A stretch of DNA of 34,119 bases, from positions 1 through 34,119 of the forward strand of contig JACQOC010000023.1 in the NCBI GenBank assembly GCA_016202785.1, given 5' to 3'. Of the stretch, positions 21,267-28,783 are shown piece by piece. The notes beneath the pieces were generated by a model. The model was not told the DNA's origin and did not search any database. It was given only the letters and a program-made list of their open reading frames with translations. Positions within the stretch are counted from its first letter, which is position 1, and every line of letters begins with the position of its first letter. This stretch comes from Candidatus Aenigmatarchaeota archaeon. Its GTDB lineage: Archaea; Aenigmatarchaeota; Aenigmatarchaeia; QMZP01. Both the position numbers and the translations under genes were made by a program.

Positions 21267-21303
21267 AGGACGGGACAACAATTAATAGATAATTACGGAG
21301 GTA

Positions 21304-21348
21304 ATGAAAATGGCAAAGAAAAAGGCAAAGTCCAAGAAAAAGAGATAA
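21304..21348 (+). CDS. Lysine-rich 14-residue micro-ORF with a perfect Shine-Dalgarno
   Basis: Encodes MKMAKKKAKSKKKR. GGAGGT lies immediately upstream (21297-21302), the best ribosome binding site in a window where most genes appear leaderless. A TATA box sits at the right distance before it and a T-run 34 bases after it. With the ATG at 21304 the spacing to the Shine-Dalgarno is very tight. The second ATG at 21310 has ideal spacing and would give MAKKKAKSKKKR. It is too short to be eL41. It may be a translated micropeptide (RNA-binding or ribosomal), or a leader peptide for the metallopeptidase gene downstream. Confidence 0.5.
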   Translation: MKMAKKKAKSKKKR

Positions 21349-21381
21349 TTCCGCATAATTTTTCAGATCTCCTGCTTCTCG

Positions 21382-21388
21382 TTTTTTT
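21382..21388 (+). terminator. T-run after the micro-ORF
   Basis: Seven Ts between the micro-ORF and the metallopeptidase gene. It could end a short transcript or attenuate read-through into 21417. Confidence 0.45.
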
Positions 21389-21416
21389 ATGCGCCCTATC
21401 CAAAGGAGTAGCGTTC

Positions 21417-21785
21417 ATGATAAGATATAATCATGCCCCGGACGTCAAGGCCGACATTGAAATGCTGGTCGACCGGCTGGCGATGGGCCACGTCGACAAG
21501 CGCCGGGTTGCCTGCATAAGGAGCGTCGGTTCCGGCAGTCGCAGAATAATTGCAAGATGCCACGTGGTGCCGCGCATCATCCAGAAGGCGCTGGGCATTG
21601 ACGCATACTATGTCATCGAGGTCATCGCGGAAAAGTTCGACCGCTTATCCAAAGATGAGCAGACCAAAACCCTGATCCATGAGCTGATGCACATTCCGAA
21701 AAGCTTCGGCGGCGGCTTCCGCCACCATGACTACGTCAGCCACGAGAACGTAGAGAAAATCTTCAACCGGCTGGGGCAGGTATGA
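21417..21785 (+). CDS. Small putative zinc metallopeptidase (COG4900-like)
   Basis: A 122-residue protein with one clear HExxH motif in TLIHELMHIPKSFGGGFRHHD. The glycine and His-Asp after the motif could supply the third metal ligand. The N-terminal part (IRYNHAPDVKADIEMLVDRL, VACIRSVGSGSRRIIARCH) matches the archaeal predicted-metallopeptidase family, whose substrate is unknown. AAAGGAG lies about 8 bases before the ATG. Its stop overlaps the alaX ATG by four bases, so the two are co-translated, which hints at a job tied to translation quality control (inference only). Confidence 0.8.
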   Translation: MIRYNHAPDVKADIEMLVDRLAMGHVDKRRVACIRSVGSGSRRIIARCHVVPRIIQKALGIDAYYVIEVIAEKFDRLSKDEQTKTLIHELMHIPKSFGGGFRHHDYVSHENVEKIFNRLGQV

Positions 21786-22489
21786 CAACGGCTCTTTACC
21801 TGCGGGACAGCTATCTGCAGAAGTTTGCTGGGAAAGTGGTAGAGGCTGAAGGAACGAACGTGATTCTTGACCAGACCGCCTTTTATCCGGCCGGCGGCGG
21901 CCAGCCGAGCGACGTTGGGGCCGTGGAATGCGACGGCAAGTCATTCGGCGTGCTGGCGGTGAGGAAATCGGAGCAGGGCATCGTGCATGAGCTGGATGGG
22001 GGAGGCCTGCATGCCGGGGACAAGATTACCGGCACTATCGACTGGCAGAGAAGGTACCAACTGATGCGCCACCATACCGCTTCGCACGTGCTGTGCGCCA
22101 TCATCCATCGCGCGACCGGCGCGCTCATAACCGGTAACCAGATCGGGACGGATAAGACCAGAGTGGACTTCAACCTGCCGGAATTCGACAAAGAAAAGAT
22201 AAGCAACTATGCCAAAACAGCAAACCAGATGATGGCGCAAGGCTTGCAGGTAACGACCCGCTTCCTGCCGCGGGCAGAAGCGCTGCAAATCCCGGGCGCC
22301 GTCAAGCTGGCCACTGCACTGCCGCCGGAAATAACGGAGCTGCGCATCGTGCAGATCGGCGACATTGACACGCAAGCCGACGGCGGCACCCATGTAAGGA
22401 ACACGAGCGAAGTGGGGAAGATAGCCATTGTCGGCGCGGAAAACAAGGGCAAGAGCAACCGCAGGATTTATTTCGCGCTGGAACCTTGA
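21782..22489 (+). CDS. alaX: AlaX-type trans-editing protein (Ala-tRNA deacylase)
   Basis: Stand-alone homologue of the AlaRS editing domain that hydrolyses Ser- or Gly-tRNA-Ala. The 235-residue length fits AlaX-M. The N-terminal barrel has QTAFYPAGGGQPSD (31-44). The editing site shows HTASH (His98, His102) and, near the C-terminus, ADGGTHVRNTSEVG, where AlaRS-type sites have Cys-GGTH: Asp200 stands in place of the zinc cysteine, while His204 is kept. The gene overlaps the upstream metallopeptidase gene by four bases and ends seven bases before the convergent yjbQ-like gene. Confidence 0.93.
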   Translation: MTTALYLRDSYLQKFAGKVVEAEGTNVILDQTAFYPAGGGQPSDVGAVECDGKSFGVLAVRKSEQGIVHELDGGGLHAGDKITGTIDWQRRYQLMRHHTASHVLCAIIHRATGALITGNQIGTDKTRVDFNLPEFDKEKISNYAKTANQMMAQGLQVTTRFLPRAEALQIPGAVKLATALPPEITELRIVQIGDIDTQADGGTHVRNTSEVGKIAIVGAENKGKSNRRIYFALEP

Positions 22490-22496
22490 CCGGCAA

Positions 22497-22916
22497 TCAT
22501 TCGCCCAGCACTTGCAGCACGACCTCGCGCCTTCTTGCTGGCACGTCGAAGTCCAGCAGCACGATGTTCTGCCAAGTGCCGAGCAGCAGCTTCCGATCTT
22601 GGAACGGCACGGTTAGGCTGGGCCCCAGCACTGTTGCCCGCACGTGGCTCTTGCCGTTGCCGTCATTCCAAGTTTGGTGGTGCGCATAATCGTCATCCGA
22701 CGGGGCGATGCGCTCCATGGCTGCGGCCAGGTCCTTGACCAGGCCGGGCTCGAATTCCATGGTGGATACCGAAGCCGTGCTGCCTACCGCGAAAATGGTT
22801 ACTGTGCCGTCCTTGATGCTGCCCTTGGCGACGGCCTGCTGCACCGCTACGGTTATGTCAACGATGTCCAGATCTTCACCGGCGCTGATGGTAAGCCGGT
22901 GCGTTGCGACTGCCAT
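22497..22916 (-). CDS. YjbQ/UPF0047 family protein
   Basis: A 139-residue single-domain protein of the UPF0047 (YjbQ) family: VDITVAVQQAV, TIFAVGSTASVSTMEFEPGL, then AHHQTWNDGNGKSHVRATVLGPSLTVP, and GTWQNIVLLDFDVPARRREVVLQVLGE at the end. The histidines and the GNG-SH-RA block are the conserved patch. Weak thiamin-phosphate synthase activity has been reported for the E. coli member, but the real role is open. It starts only 25 bases from the divergent VTT gene. Confidence 0.93.
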   Translation of the reverse strand: MAVATHRLTISAGEDLDIVDITVAVQQAVAKGSIKDGTVTIFAVGSTASVSTMEFEPGLVKDLAAAMERIAPSDDDYAHHQTWNDGNGKSHVRATVLGPSLTVPFQDRKLLLGTWQNIVLLDFDVPARRREVVLQVLGE

Positions 22917-22941
22917 ATTAAGTATCGGGCCAATAAAACTA
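22915..22941. promoter_or_regulatory. Minimal shared divergent promoter, yjbQ-like and VTT genes
   Basis: The two start codons are 25 bases apart. ATATTAAG (22915-22922) is about 25 bases before the VTT ATG and overlaps the yjbQ-like ATG. TTTATTGG on the other strand (about 22931-22938) is about 19 bases before the yjbQ-like ATG. Each probable TATA box thus sits on or next to the other gene's start. Confidence 0.45.
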
Positions 22942-23448
22942 ATGTTTGAAATCCTTGCCGGCTTCGGTGCCTGGGCGACGGGCCTGATCCAAACGTGGGG
23001 TTATGCCGGCGTGTTCATTGTCGCCATGCTCGGCAGCGCTTCGATCTTCTTCCCGGTCATCCCTTCTGTGCTGATCATACCGGCCACGGCCGTGTTCCTT
23101 AACCCGATGTTGGTCGGCGTTGCGGCCGGGGCCGGGGCGGCCCTCGGCGAACTGACCGGCTATTTCGCCGGCGAGGCCGGCCGGCGGCTGGTGCGGGACA
23201 GGTATAGCGGCTTGGTAGACAAGACCGAAGCATGGTCGAAAAAATACGGCATCTTCATGGTTATAATCCTGTTTGCCGCCCTGCCGCTGCCCGCCGACAT
23301 CGTCGGTATCCTGGCCGGGATGGCGAAATACGACGTGAAAAAGTTTGTTCTCGCCAACTTCATCGGCAAGAGCATAAAGTTCACTGCCATTGCCGTCGCC
23401 GGGGCCTATGGCATCAGCTGGCTGCAATCCATGTTCGGCCTCATCTAG
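22942..23448 (+). CDS. VTT/DedA-like (SNARE-associated) membrane protein
   Basis: A 168-residue integral membrane protein of the VTT/DedA superfamily, whose members act as lipid scramblases or flippases. It has four to five hydrophobic segments. The family core is FFPVIPSVLIIPATAVFLNP, the glycine-rich GAALGELTGYFAGEAGRR (equivalent of the G-xxx-G-xx-Y-xx-G-xxx-G motif), and ALPLPADIVGILAGMAKYDVKKFVLANFIGKSIKF. The ATG at 22942 was chosen because the frame upstream runs through the yjbQ-like gene and looks non-coding. It is convergent with polB, with abutting stops. Confidence 0.88.
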   Translation: MFEILAGFGAWATGLIQTWGYAGVFIVAMLGSASIFFPVIPSVLIIPATAVFLNPMLVGVAAGAGAALGELTGYFAGEAGRRLVRDRYSGLVDKTEAWSKKYGIFMVIILFAALPLPADIVGILAGMAKYDVKKFVLANFIGKSIKFTAIAVAGAYGISWLQSMFGLI

Positions 23449-25812
23449 TCAGCGCTTCTTCCAGAAGCCGGCCAGGCTGAACTGCTTGTCCCCGTCGGAC
23501 AAGATATCGCTTTCCGTGACGCCCAAGTTGCCCAGGATGCGCAAAGCAGCCGGCACGACCTGGTTGCGGACGTAGTATTCCGGGTCGTAATCCTGGGCGA
23601 AGTCGGCCGGGGCGGCCCGCTCCGAAATCGTGCCGGCGCCTTTGGTTATTATGTAGCCGATCACCGTGCCTTCCGCCACGCGACCGCCCAGTTGCTGCAG
23701 CTTGCGCGCCGCGCTGAGATGGGGCGACTCTTGCTCATATTCAGCCAGCGGTTTGGTGACCTGGCTGAAAATGATCACTTCTTCATTGGCCGCGCTTCCG
23801 GAACGCAGCCGGGCAACGGCGGCGCGCACCAGGCCGATGGCTTTCTCCGGCGAGCGGTCCTGCAGGATGGCACGCAGCACCGCTTCCTGGGTGTCTCTAG
23901 CTATCTTGGCCCAGTCCCTGCGCCTGGTTTCCATGCCGCGCATCACCAGGTTGCCGTTGGCCTCGAGCAGCGCATATTTCTTTTTGGCCGCGCTGCCGGC
24001 CTTGGACTGGATGAAGATGCCGCGCTTGTAGAAGCCTTTGAACTCCAGTTCCATGGTCCCCGGCAACTTTTTATTGACCGCCGCGACAAACCGGCGCGCA
24101 TCTTTCTTCGCTTCCATGGACAGGAAGATGGAATCGGTGTCGCCGTATATGACTGGCAAGCCCATGCCTTCGGCGGTGGCTATAAGGCCCTTTATGTAGC
24201 GCCGGCCCCACGCCGTTATGGCTTCCGCGCACAGCCTGGAATACCAGCGGCTACCCGCATAACCATAATAGCCGTAGAACGCGTTGGCGAGGATCTTCAG
24301 GGCCAATTGCTCGCTTTCCGCTGCCTTGCCCCTAGCTTTCTTCAGCAGCAGCCGTTTCTTCACCACCGCCTCCAGCACGCCGGGCATGAAACCCTTCTGC
24401 TGCAGGCAAAACTGGTGCTCGCTTTCCGGCGCGGTGTTGGAGCGGCATGCCGGATGCTGGCAGATGGTGTCCGGCGAGACGTTATGGGTCAAGATTATCG
24501 AGGGATACAGGCTTTGGAAGTCGAAAACGGCTATGTTGTCGTGCATGCCCTTCTCCGGCAAGTGTACGTATCCGCCTTTGTAGGAAGCAGCGGCACGCCG
24601 CCGTTTGACCTCGGCAGTGCGCGGCCGGTTCAGGACGATCTCATTGTTAGCGTAGGCTTTGCGCACCAGCAGGCCTTCGACCAGCTGGGAATACGCCATG
24701 CGGCAGACATCGAACGGCAGTTGGCCGGTCAGCTGGGACAGGCTGAACAGCAACGGCAACAGCCGCTCGGCCAGGCGCAGCGCCAGCTGGCTGTCGGTCT
24801 TGCAGTATTCCGCAACCTGCTCAAGGCCTCGCTGTTCCCGCCACGCCCTCTGAATGTCGATCCATTTCATCTGCTGCTTGCCGGCTCCGAGCAGTTCCTT
24901 CGCCACCATGTCCAAGGTAAGGGTTTCCGATTCCAGGTTGGGCGCCATGACGTTTTCGACAAAACTGTAGGTATCGATGTGCACCAGGCCGGGCAAGCGT
25001 GCCGCGGTTATTCGGCCGCGCCGGACAAACAACACTGGCATGTCGTCCTTACCGAAGCGCAGCTGGATGCCGTGCCGCGCGGCAGCGGCCAGCAGCTTGG
25101 GGAAGTCATAGCGGTCGGTGTTGTAGCCGGTGATGATGGCTGGATCATTGTCCCGCACCAGCTGCGCGAAGCGCTCCAATAGCGCTTTCTCGCCATCCAG
25201 CACTTCCGCCCCCGGCACGCTGACCGGCGCGTAAGTCAGCAGCTTGCTCAGCCCTTCGGTGTCGGCCAGCGATGCCATTATGATCCTCTCCTCGCCGTTC
25301 TCCTCCGCGACTTCGATGTCAAAGGCCATGATGTGGGGGCGCGGGGCAACTTTTCTGTCAGCAGGCACGATCTGCTGGGCGGCCAGCCCGGCGGCATCGC
25401 CCTTGACAGTTAACCAGCCGGCCGGCTGCAGGCCCTTGTCGATGAGATAGCGCTTGTAGAGCGGCATGCCGTATTCATAGCCCGCTTTCACTTCGTCCAC
25501 GCGCTTGGCCGCATCCCAAAAAACGGCAGCCTGGTCTTGCCGGTCAAAGGTTACCTGCAGCAGACGCTTCGGCTGGCCGAGCAGCTTGCGCTCCACCGCC
25601 TCCACTTGGCCTGGGACAATGCCGCCTACGCCAGCAGCCAGGTGGTGCTGGAGCTGCGCACGGTCGGCATCCTCCCGCGGCTCCAGATAGAAGTACGGGC
25701 TTACCGACCGATCGCTGACCGCAACCTTGCTCCCGTTCTGGTTCACCCCGGACAGGACAATAAACGGTTCCCGGTATTCTGCGTCAAGCAGGAACAGTTG
25801 GACGTCGCCCAT
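23449..25812 (-). CDS. polB: Family B DNA polymerase (PolB)
   Basis: Replicative or repair DNA polymerase with 3'-5' proofreading, 787 residues. The exonuclease motifs are intact: Exo I FDIEV (164-168), Exo II NTDRYDFP (231-238) and Exo III YCKTD (336-340). The polymerase motifs are A DFQSLYPSI (431-439), B KILANAFYGYYGY (506-518) and C YGDTDSIF (556-563). A small zinc-ribbon-like loop with cysteines (CQHPACRSN, FCLQQKGF) lies between A and B, as in archaeal PolB1/B3 enzymes. No intein is present. The ATG at 25812 follows a TATA-like ATTAAAA (25834-25840) by about 25 bases. It lies head-to-tail downstream of endA. Confidence 0.98.
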   Translation of the reverse strand: MGDVQLFLLDAEYREPFIVLSGVNQNGSKVAVSDRSVSPYFYLEPREDADRAQLQHHLAAGVGGIVPGQVEAVERKLLGQPKRLLQVTFDRQDQAAVFWDAAKRVDEVKAGYEYGMPLYKRYLIDKGLQPAGWLTVKGDAAGLAAQQIVPADRKVAPRPHIMAFDIEVAEENGEERIIMASLADTEGLSKLLTYAPVSVPGAEVLDGEKALLERFAQLVRDNDPAIITGYNTDRYDFPKLLAAAARHGIQLRFGKDDMPVLFVRRGRITAARLPGLVHIDTYSFVENVMAPNLESETLTLDMVAKELLGAGKQQMKWIDIQRAWREQRGLEQVAEYCKTDSQLALRLAERLLPLLFSLSQLTGQLPFDVCRMAYSQLVEGLLVRKAYANNEIVLNRPRTAEVKRRRAAASYKGGYVHLPEKGMHDNIAVFDFQSLYPSIILTHNVSPDTICQHPACRSNTAPESEHQFCLQQKGFMPGVLEAVVKKRLLLKKARGKAAESEQLALKILANAFYGYYGYAGSRWYSRLCAEAITAWGRRYIKGLIATAEGMGLPVIYGDTDSIFLSMEAKKDARRFVAAVNKKLPGTMELEFKGFYKRGIFIQSKAGSAAKKKYALLEANGNLVMRGMETRRRDWAKIARDTQEAVLRAILQDRSPEKAIGLVRAAVARLRSGSAANEEVIIFSQVTKPLAEYEQESPHLSAARKLQQLGGRVAEGTVIGYIITKGAGTISERAAPADFAQDYDPEYYVRNQVVPAALRILGNLGVTESDILSDGDKQFSLAGFWKKR

Positions 25813-25832
25813 ACTAGAAATTTGGCGGTGCG

Positions 25833-25841
25833 CATTAAAAC
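25833..25841 (-). promoter_or_regulatory. Probable TATA box of polB
   Basis: GTTTTAATG on the coding strand, about 25 bases before the polB ATG. Confidence 0.5.
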
Positions 25842-25855
25842 GGCATGTAGGCAGC

Positions 25856-27040
25856 TTACGGCTTCATCCACTCGATTTCGTAGTAGCTGTAGCTGGAATC
25901 CGGATCCAGCGATATCTCCTTCAGCACGTAATAGGTCACGCTCGTCTCCCGGTCGGTTATCGACAGCAGCAGCTCAAGGCCGAGGTCATGCGCCTTCTTC
26001 AGCAGGCTGGCCAGCTCCAGGCCGCCCAGGTGCTCGTCTTCTGACACGGCAAGCATCAGATAGCGCGGGCCGTCCGACGGCGTCTCGCGCACCAAATTGC
26101 CTTTCTCGCGCTTGCGCCGGAAGGCCAGGAAATGCGAGCCGTATTCCAAATAGTCCTTCTCCGCCAGCTTGGGGATGGCCAATATGAACGTCTTCTTTAC
26201 GCTGTGCGCCACCCTTACCACCCTGGCCCATTCCGAGATCAGCAGCTTCTGCTCTTTCGGGAATACGTGCAAAACGTGCTTGGAGTGCACCCATTTGCCG
26301 CCTTTCGACGGCCCAGCTCCAGGAAAATAGATGCGGAAGTGGCTGCCGAACTTGAAGCCGGTCTTGACCACGTAACCGGCCAGCCGCCAGCCTTCATACA
26401 CCCCATACAGATGGCCGATATATTCCCGCTTGGCAGCCAGTTGCTCCAGAATGGCCGCATGGCCCAGCTCCCTGCCGCTTGCCACGTCCGTCACCTTAAA
26501 GCCGAAGTGCTTGGCCAGGAAGATGGTTTCCAGCGAGCTGAGCTTGAGCAGGTCGCCGCGCGCCTGCTTGTAGATGCCGTACTGGCCCAGCCAGTAATTC
26601 TCGAACAGCTCGCGGCCGACTTCCTCATCCTCCTCAACGGCAAACATGGAATCGCTGTACCAGAACAGCCGGGAAACCTTCGACGGCTGCCTTAAGGGGG
26701 CGGTCGGGTACTTCTTGGCGCCGTGCGCCTCCTTGCTGCCGGAAAATGCCTCCAGCCGTTTGATGACCAGGCCGCGGTCGCGCCAGTCGCGGTAGGCATT
26801 GAACCTGACGAAGAGGTTCTTCTCCTGCTTGGCGAAATGGGCGGCCAGGCCATTGAAGCTGAGCTCGCTGCCTTCGCTCCTGCATACGGCATTCTGGAAA
26901 CCCATCAGGAACAAGGCCTCTTCGATTTCCAACCAGAGCTTGCCGTTGCTGAGCTTGCCGAAATGGTTCTTGTCCAGCTTGTCCGCATCTTCCCCTTCCG
27001 CCCAGATCCCTTTCCCGCTTTCGAAGTTTATGGCGAGCAT
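25856..27040 (-). CDS. endA: tRNA-splicing endonuclease, three-unit (epsilon2-like) form
   Basis: Cuts introns from pre-tRNA at bulge-helix-bulge motifs. The protein is 394 residues, more than twice the homotetramer subunit. It can be parsed into three units. An N-terminal alpha-like unit (about 1-110) includes RFNAYRDWRDRGLVIKR. A complete catalytic alpha unit (about 125-300) follows, with YEGWRLAGYVVKTGFKFGSHFRIY. The third is a C-terminal beta-like unit (about 315-394; GPRYLMLAVSEDEH, VTYYVLKEI). The catalytic triad matches the Methanocaldococcus enzyme by pattern: Tyr238 (FRIY), His252 (WVHSKHVLHV) and Lys282/283 (AHSVKK). The layout and length match the epsilon2 homodimer described from ARMAN archaea, noted for accepting noncanonical introns. 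That fits the two intron-bearing tRNAs here. The TATA box at 27059-27069 implies a leaderless mRNA. Confidence 0.93.
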   Translation of the reverse strand: MLAINFESGKGIWAEGEDADKLDKNHFGKLSNGKLWLEIEEALFLMGFQNAVCRSEGSELSFNGLAAHFAKQEKNLFVRFNAYRDWRDRGLVIKRLEAFSGSKEAHGAKKYPTAPLRQPSKVSRLFWYSDSMFAVEEDEEVGRELFENYWLGQYGIYKQARGDLLKLSSLETIFLAKHFGFKVTDVASGRELGHAAILEQLAAKREYIGHLYGVYEGWRLAGYVVKTGFKFGSHFRIYFPGAGPSKGGKWVHSKHVLHVFPKEQKLLISEWARVVRVAHSVKKTFILAIPKLAEKDYLEYGSHFLAFRRKREKGNLVRETPSDGPRYLMLAVSEDEHLGGLELASLLKKAHDLGLELLLSITDRETSVTYYVLKEISLDPDSSYSYYEIEWMKP

Positions 27041-27058
27041 AGTATGTGTTCCATCCCC

Positions 27059-27069
27059 GGCTTAAATGG
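27059..27069 (-). promoter_or_regulatory. TATA box of endA
   Basis: CATTTAAGCC on the coding strand, about 25 bases before the endA ATG. Confidence 0.6.
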
Positions 27070-27083
27070 CTCTGCTTTTCAAG

Positions 27084-27090
27084 TATTTAT
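27084..27090 (+). promoter_or_regulatory. Probable TATA box of the sugar locus
   Basis: TATTTAT is about 85 bases before the first nucleotidyltransferase ATG. It would give a leader of about 55 bases and is the only candidate in the gap after endA. Confidence 0.4.
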
Positions 27091-27171
27091 GCTCTGTGCC
27101 GAAAATAGTCACGATTGAACGGCGGCCGGAAACGGCAGCGCGCGGCTTCAGGCAACGGCAAAGGACTAGGC

Positions 27172-27858
27172 ATGAAGGCGGTAATACTTGCGGGCGGAAA
27201 GGGCACCAGATTGCGGCCGTACACTTATGCGGTGCCAAAACCCTTGCTGCCGTACAAGGGCAAACCTATATTGGAAAACATAATAGACTATTTGAAATCC
27301 TACGGCATCAGGGACATAATCCTGTCCATCGGCTACCTGGGCTACCAGATAAAGAACTATTTCGGCGACGGTTCCCGGTTCGGCGTTGCCATCGAATACA
27401 TCGAGGAAAAGGAATCGATGGGCACCGCCGGCTGCTTGACCCTGCTGAAAGACCGGCTGAAGGGCACCTTTCTGCTGTTCGGCGGCGACAACATAACCGA
27501 CCTGAACCTGGACGGCTTCATCAAATTCCATAAGAAAAGCGGCGCGCTGCTGACGGTTGCGCTGTTCGAGCATATTGAAAAGGCGCAGTGGGGCATATAC
27601 GAAATAGACGGGAAAGGCGCGGTGCAGAAATTCTTGGAGAAGCCGGAGTTTAGGCACGATGCCGGCACCATGATTTTCTGCGTCGAGCCGGCAATCATGG
27701 CCTACCTGCCGGAAAAGGTGAAGGGCGTCATCAACTTGACCGACCACATCGTGCCAAAGCTGCTGGAAAGAAAGGAGAAGGTGTTCGGCTACCGGTTCTC
27801 CGGCCAATGGATAGATATAGGCAACGTCGAGGAATATAACAGATTGAACGCGGAGTGA
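27172..27858 (+). CDS. Sugar-phosphate nucleotidyltransferase (RmlA/GMP-like, short form)
   Basis: Activates a sugar 1-phosphate with an NTP to give an NDP-sugar. The first strand and nucleotide loop are MKAVILAGGKGTRLRPYT, followed by PKPLLPYKGKPILENII, LFGGDNITDLNL (metal Asp), the sugar-side FLEKPEF and the closing WIDIGNVEEYNRLN. At 228 residues it is just the catalytic Rossmann-like domain, without the left-handed helix of GlmU-like enzymes. The ATG at 27172 is chosen because MKAVILAGG is the universal start of the family. The next gene starts two bases after the stop. The nucleotide and sugar cannot be told apart by eye (GDP-mannose, dTDP- or UDP-glucose). Confidence 0.9.
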   Translation: MKAVILAGGKGTRLRPYTYAVPKPLLPYKGKPILENIIDYLKSYGIRDIILSIGYLGYQIKNYFGDGSRFGVAIEYIEEKESMGTAGCLTLLKDRLKGTFLLFGGDNITDLNLDGFIKFHKKSGALLTVALFEHIEKAQWGIYEIDGKGAVQKFLEKPEFRHDAGTMIFCVEPAIMAYLPEKVKGVINLTDHIVPKLLERKEKVFGYRFSGQWIDIGNVEEYNRLNAE

Positions 27859-27859
27859 C

Positions 27860-28765
27860 ATGGCAAAGACGGTTCTCATCACCGGCGGGGCAGGCTTCAT
27901 CGGCTCGCACATCGCGCGCTCCTTGTCTGGGGCAAAGCTCATAGTGCTGGACAACCTGCAGACCGGCGCCCGCAAGAATGTTGAAGGCATTGAAGCCGAA
28001 TTCATCAAAGCGGACTGCACTGACATCCCAAGCTTAGGCCTGGCCGGCAAGGGGATAACGGAGATATACCACCTCGGCATGCCGTCCTCATCGCCGCTTT
28101 ACAAGGATGACCACAACCTTGTCGGCTATGCGATAAACGGCTCGATTTGCGTGTTCGATCTGGCCAAAGACTGCCGGGCAAAAGTCGTGTACGCCTCTTC
28201 CTCTTCCCTTTACAACGGCATCGACCCGCCGCACCGGGAGGACATGCCGATAAAGGTAACTGACTATTACACCGAGGCCCGGTATGGTGTGGAGCGGATG
28301 GCCAGGCTTTACCACACGCTGTACGGCGTCCAGTCCATAGGCCTGAGGTTGTTCAGCGTCTATGGCCCTGGAGAGAATTCTAAGGGCAAGCTGGCCAACA
28401 TTATCTCGCAATTCCTCTGGTCCATGCAAGCAAACGAACAGCCTTTGATTTATGGCGGCGGCGAGCAGACCAGGGACTTCACCTATGTCAAGGACGTTGC
28501 CAGGGCGTTCCGGCTGGCCATGGCCTCCTCGATAGAATGCGATGTGTTCAATATAGGCACTGGCCAGATGACCAGTTTCAACCAGGTTGTTGCCCGGCTG
28601 GCGCAGCAGCTGGGCGTGAGCATAGACGCCAAGCGGATAGAGAACCCGATAAAGAACTATGTCGGCTATACCCAAGCGGATACCAGCAAGGCTAGGAAAG
28701 CGCTAGGCTTCCAAGCGGAGTACAGCCTCGAACAAGGCATCAGAGAGCTTATTAAAAGCGCTTAG
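27860..28765 (+). CDS. NAD-dependent SDR epimerase/dehydratase, GalE-like, with YxxxR
   Basis: Extended short-chain dehydrogenase acting on NDP-sugars. The N-terminal NAD motif is TGGAGFIGSHI (9-19). YASSSSLY (111-118) holds the catalytic Ser. SVYGPGENSKGKLANIISQF and GGGEQTRDFTYVKDVARAF are standard substrate-domain blocks. The active-site Tyr is Tyr142 in ARYGVERMA, but the lysine four residues later is Arg146, giving YxxxR and not YxxxK. That lysine normally lowers the tyrosine pKa and holds NAD, so the activity may be altered or lost. The gene sits in an operon-like row between a nucleotidyltransferase and a UDP-sugar dehydrogenase, which suggests UDP-glucose/galactose or uronic acid metabolism. 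Confidence 0.88.
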   Translation: MAKTVLITGGAGFIGSHIARSLSGAKLIVLDNLQTGARKNVEGIEAEFIKADCTDIPSLGLAGKGITEIYHLGMPSSSPLYKDDHNLVGYAINGSICVFDLAKDCRAKVVYASSSSLYNGIDPPHREDMPIKVTDYYTEARYGVERMARLYHTLYGVQSIGLRLFSVYGPGENSKGKLANIISQFLWSMQANEQPLIYGGGEQTRDFTYVKDVARAFRLAMASSIECDVFNIGTGQMTSFNQVVARLAQQLGVSIDAKRIENPIKNYVGYTQADTSKARKALGFQAEYSLEQGIRELIKSA

Positions 28766-28783
28766 GCGCATATTTCATATCCT

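Noticed and set aside
23692..25182. 496-residue plus-strand open frame antisense to polB
   Set aside because: Typical antisense frame of a GC-rich gene, rich in H, Q, R and G, with no recognisable motif, while polB on the other strand has every polymerase motif.
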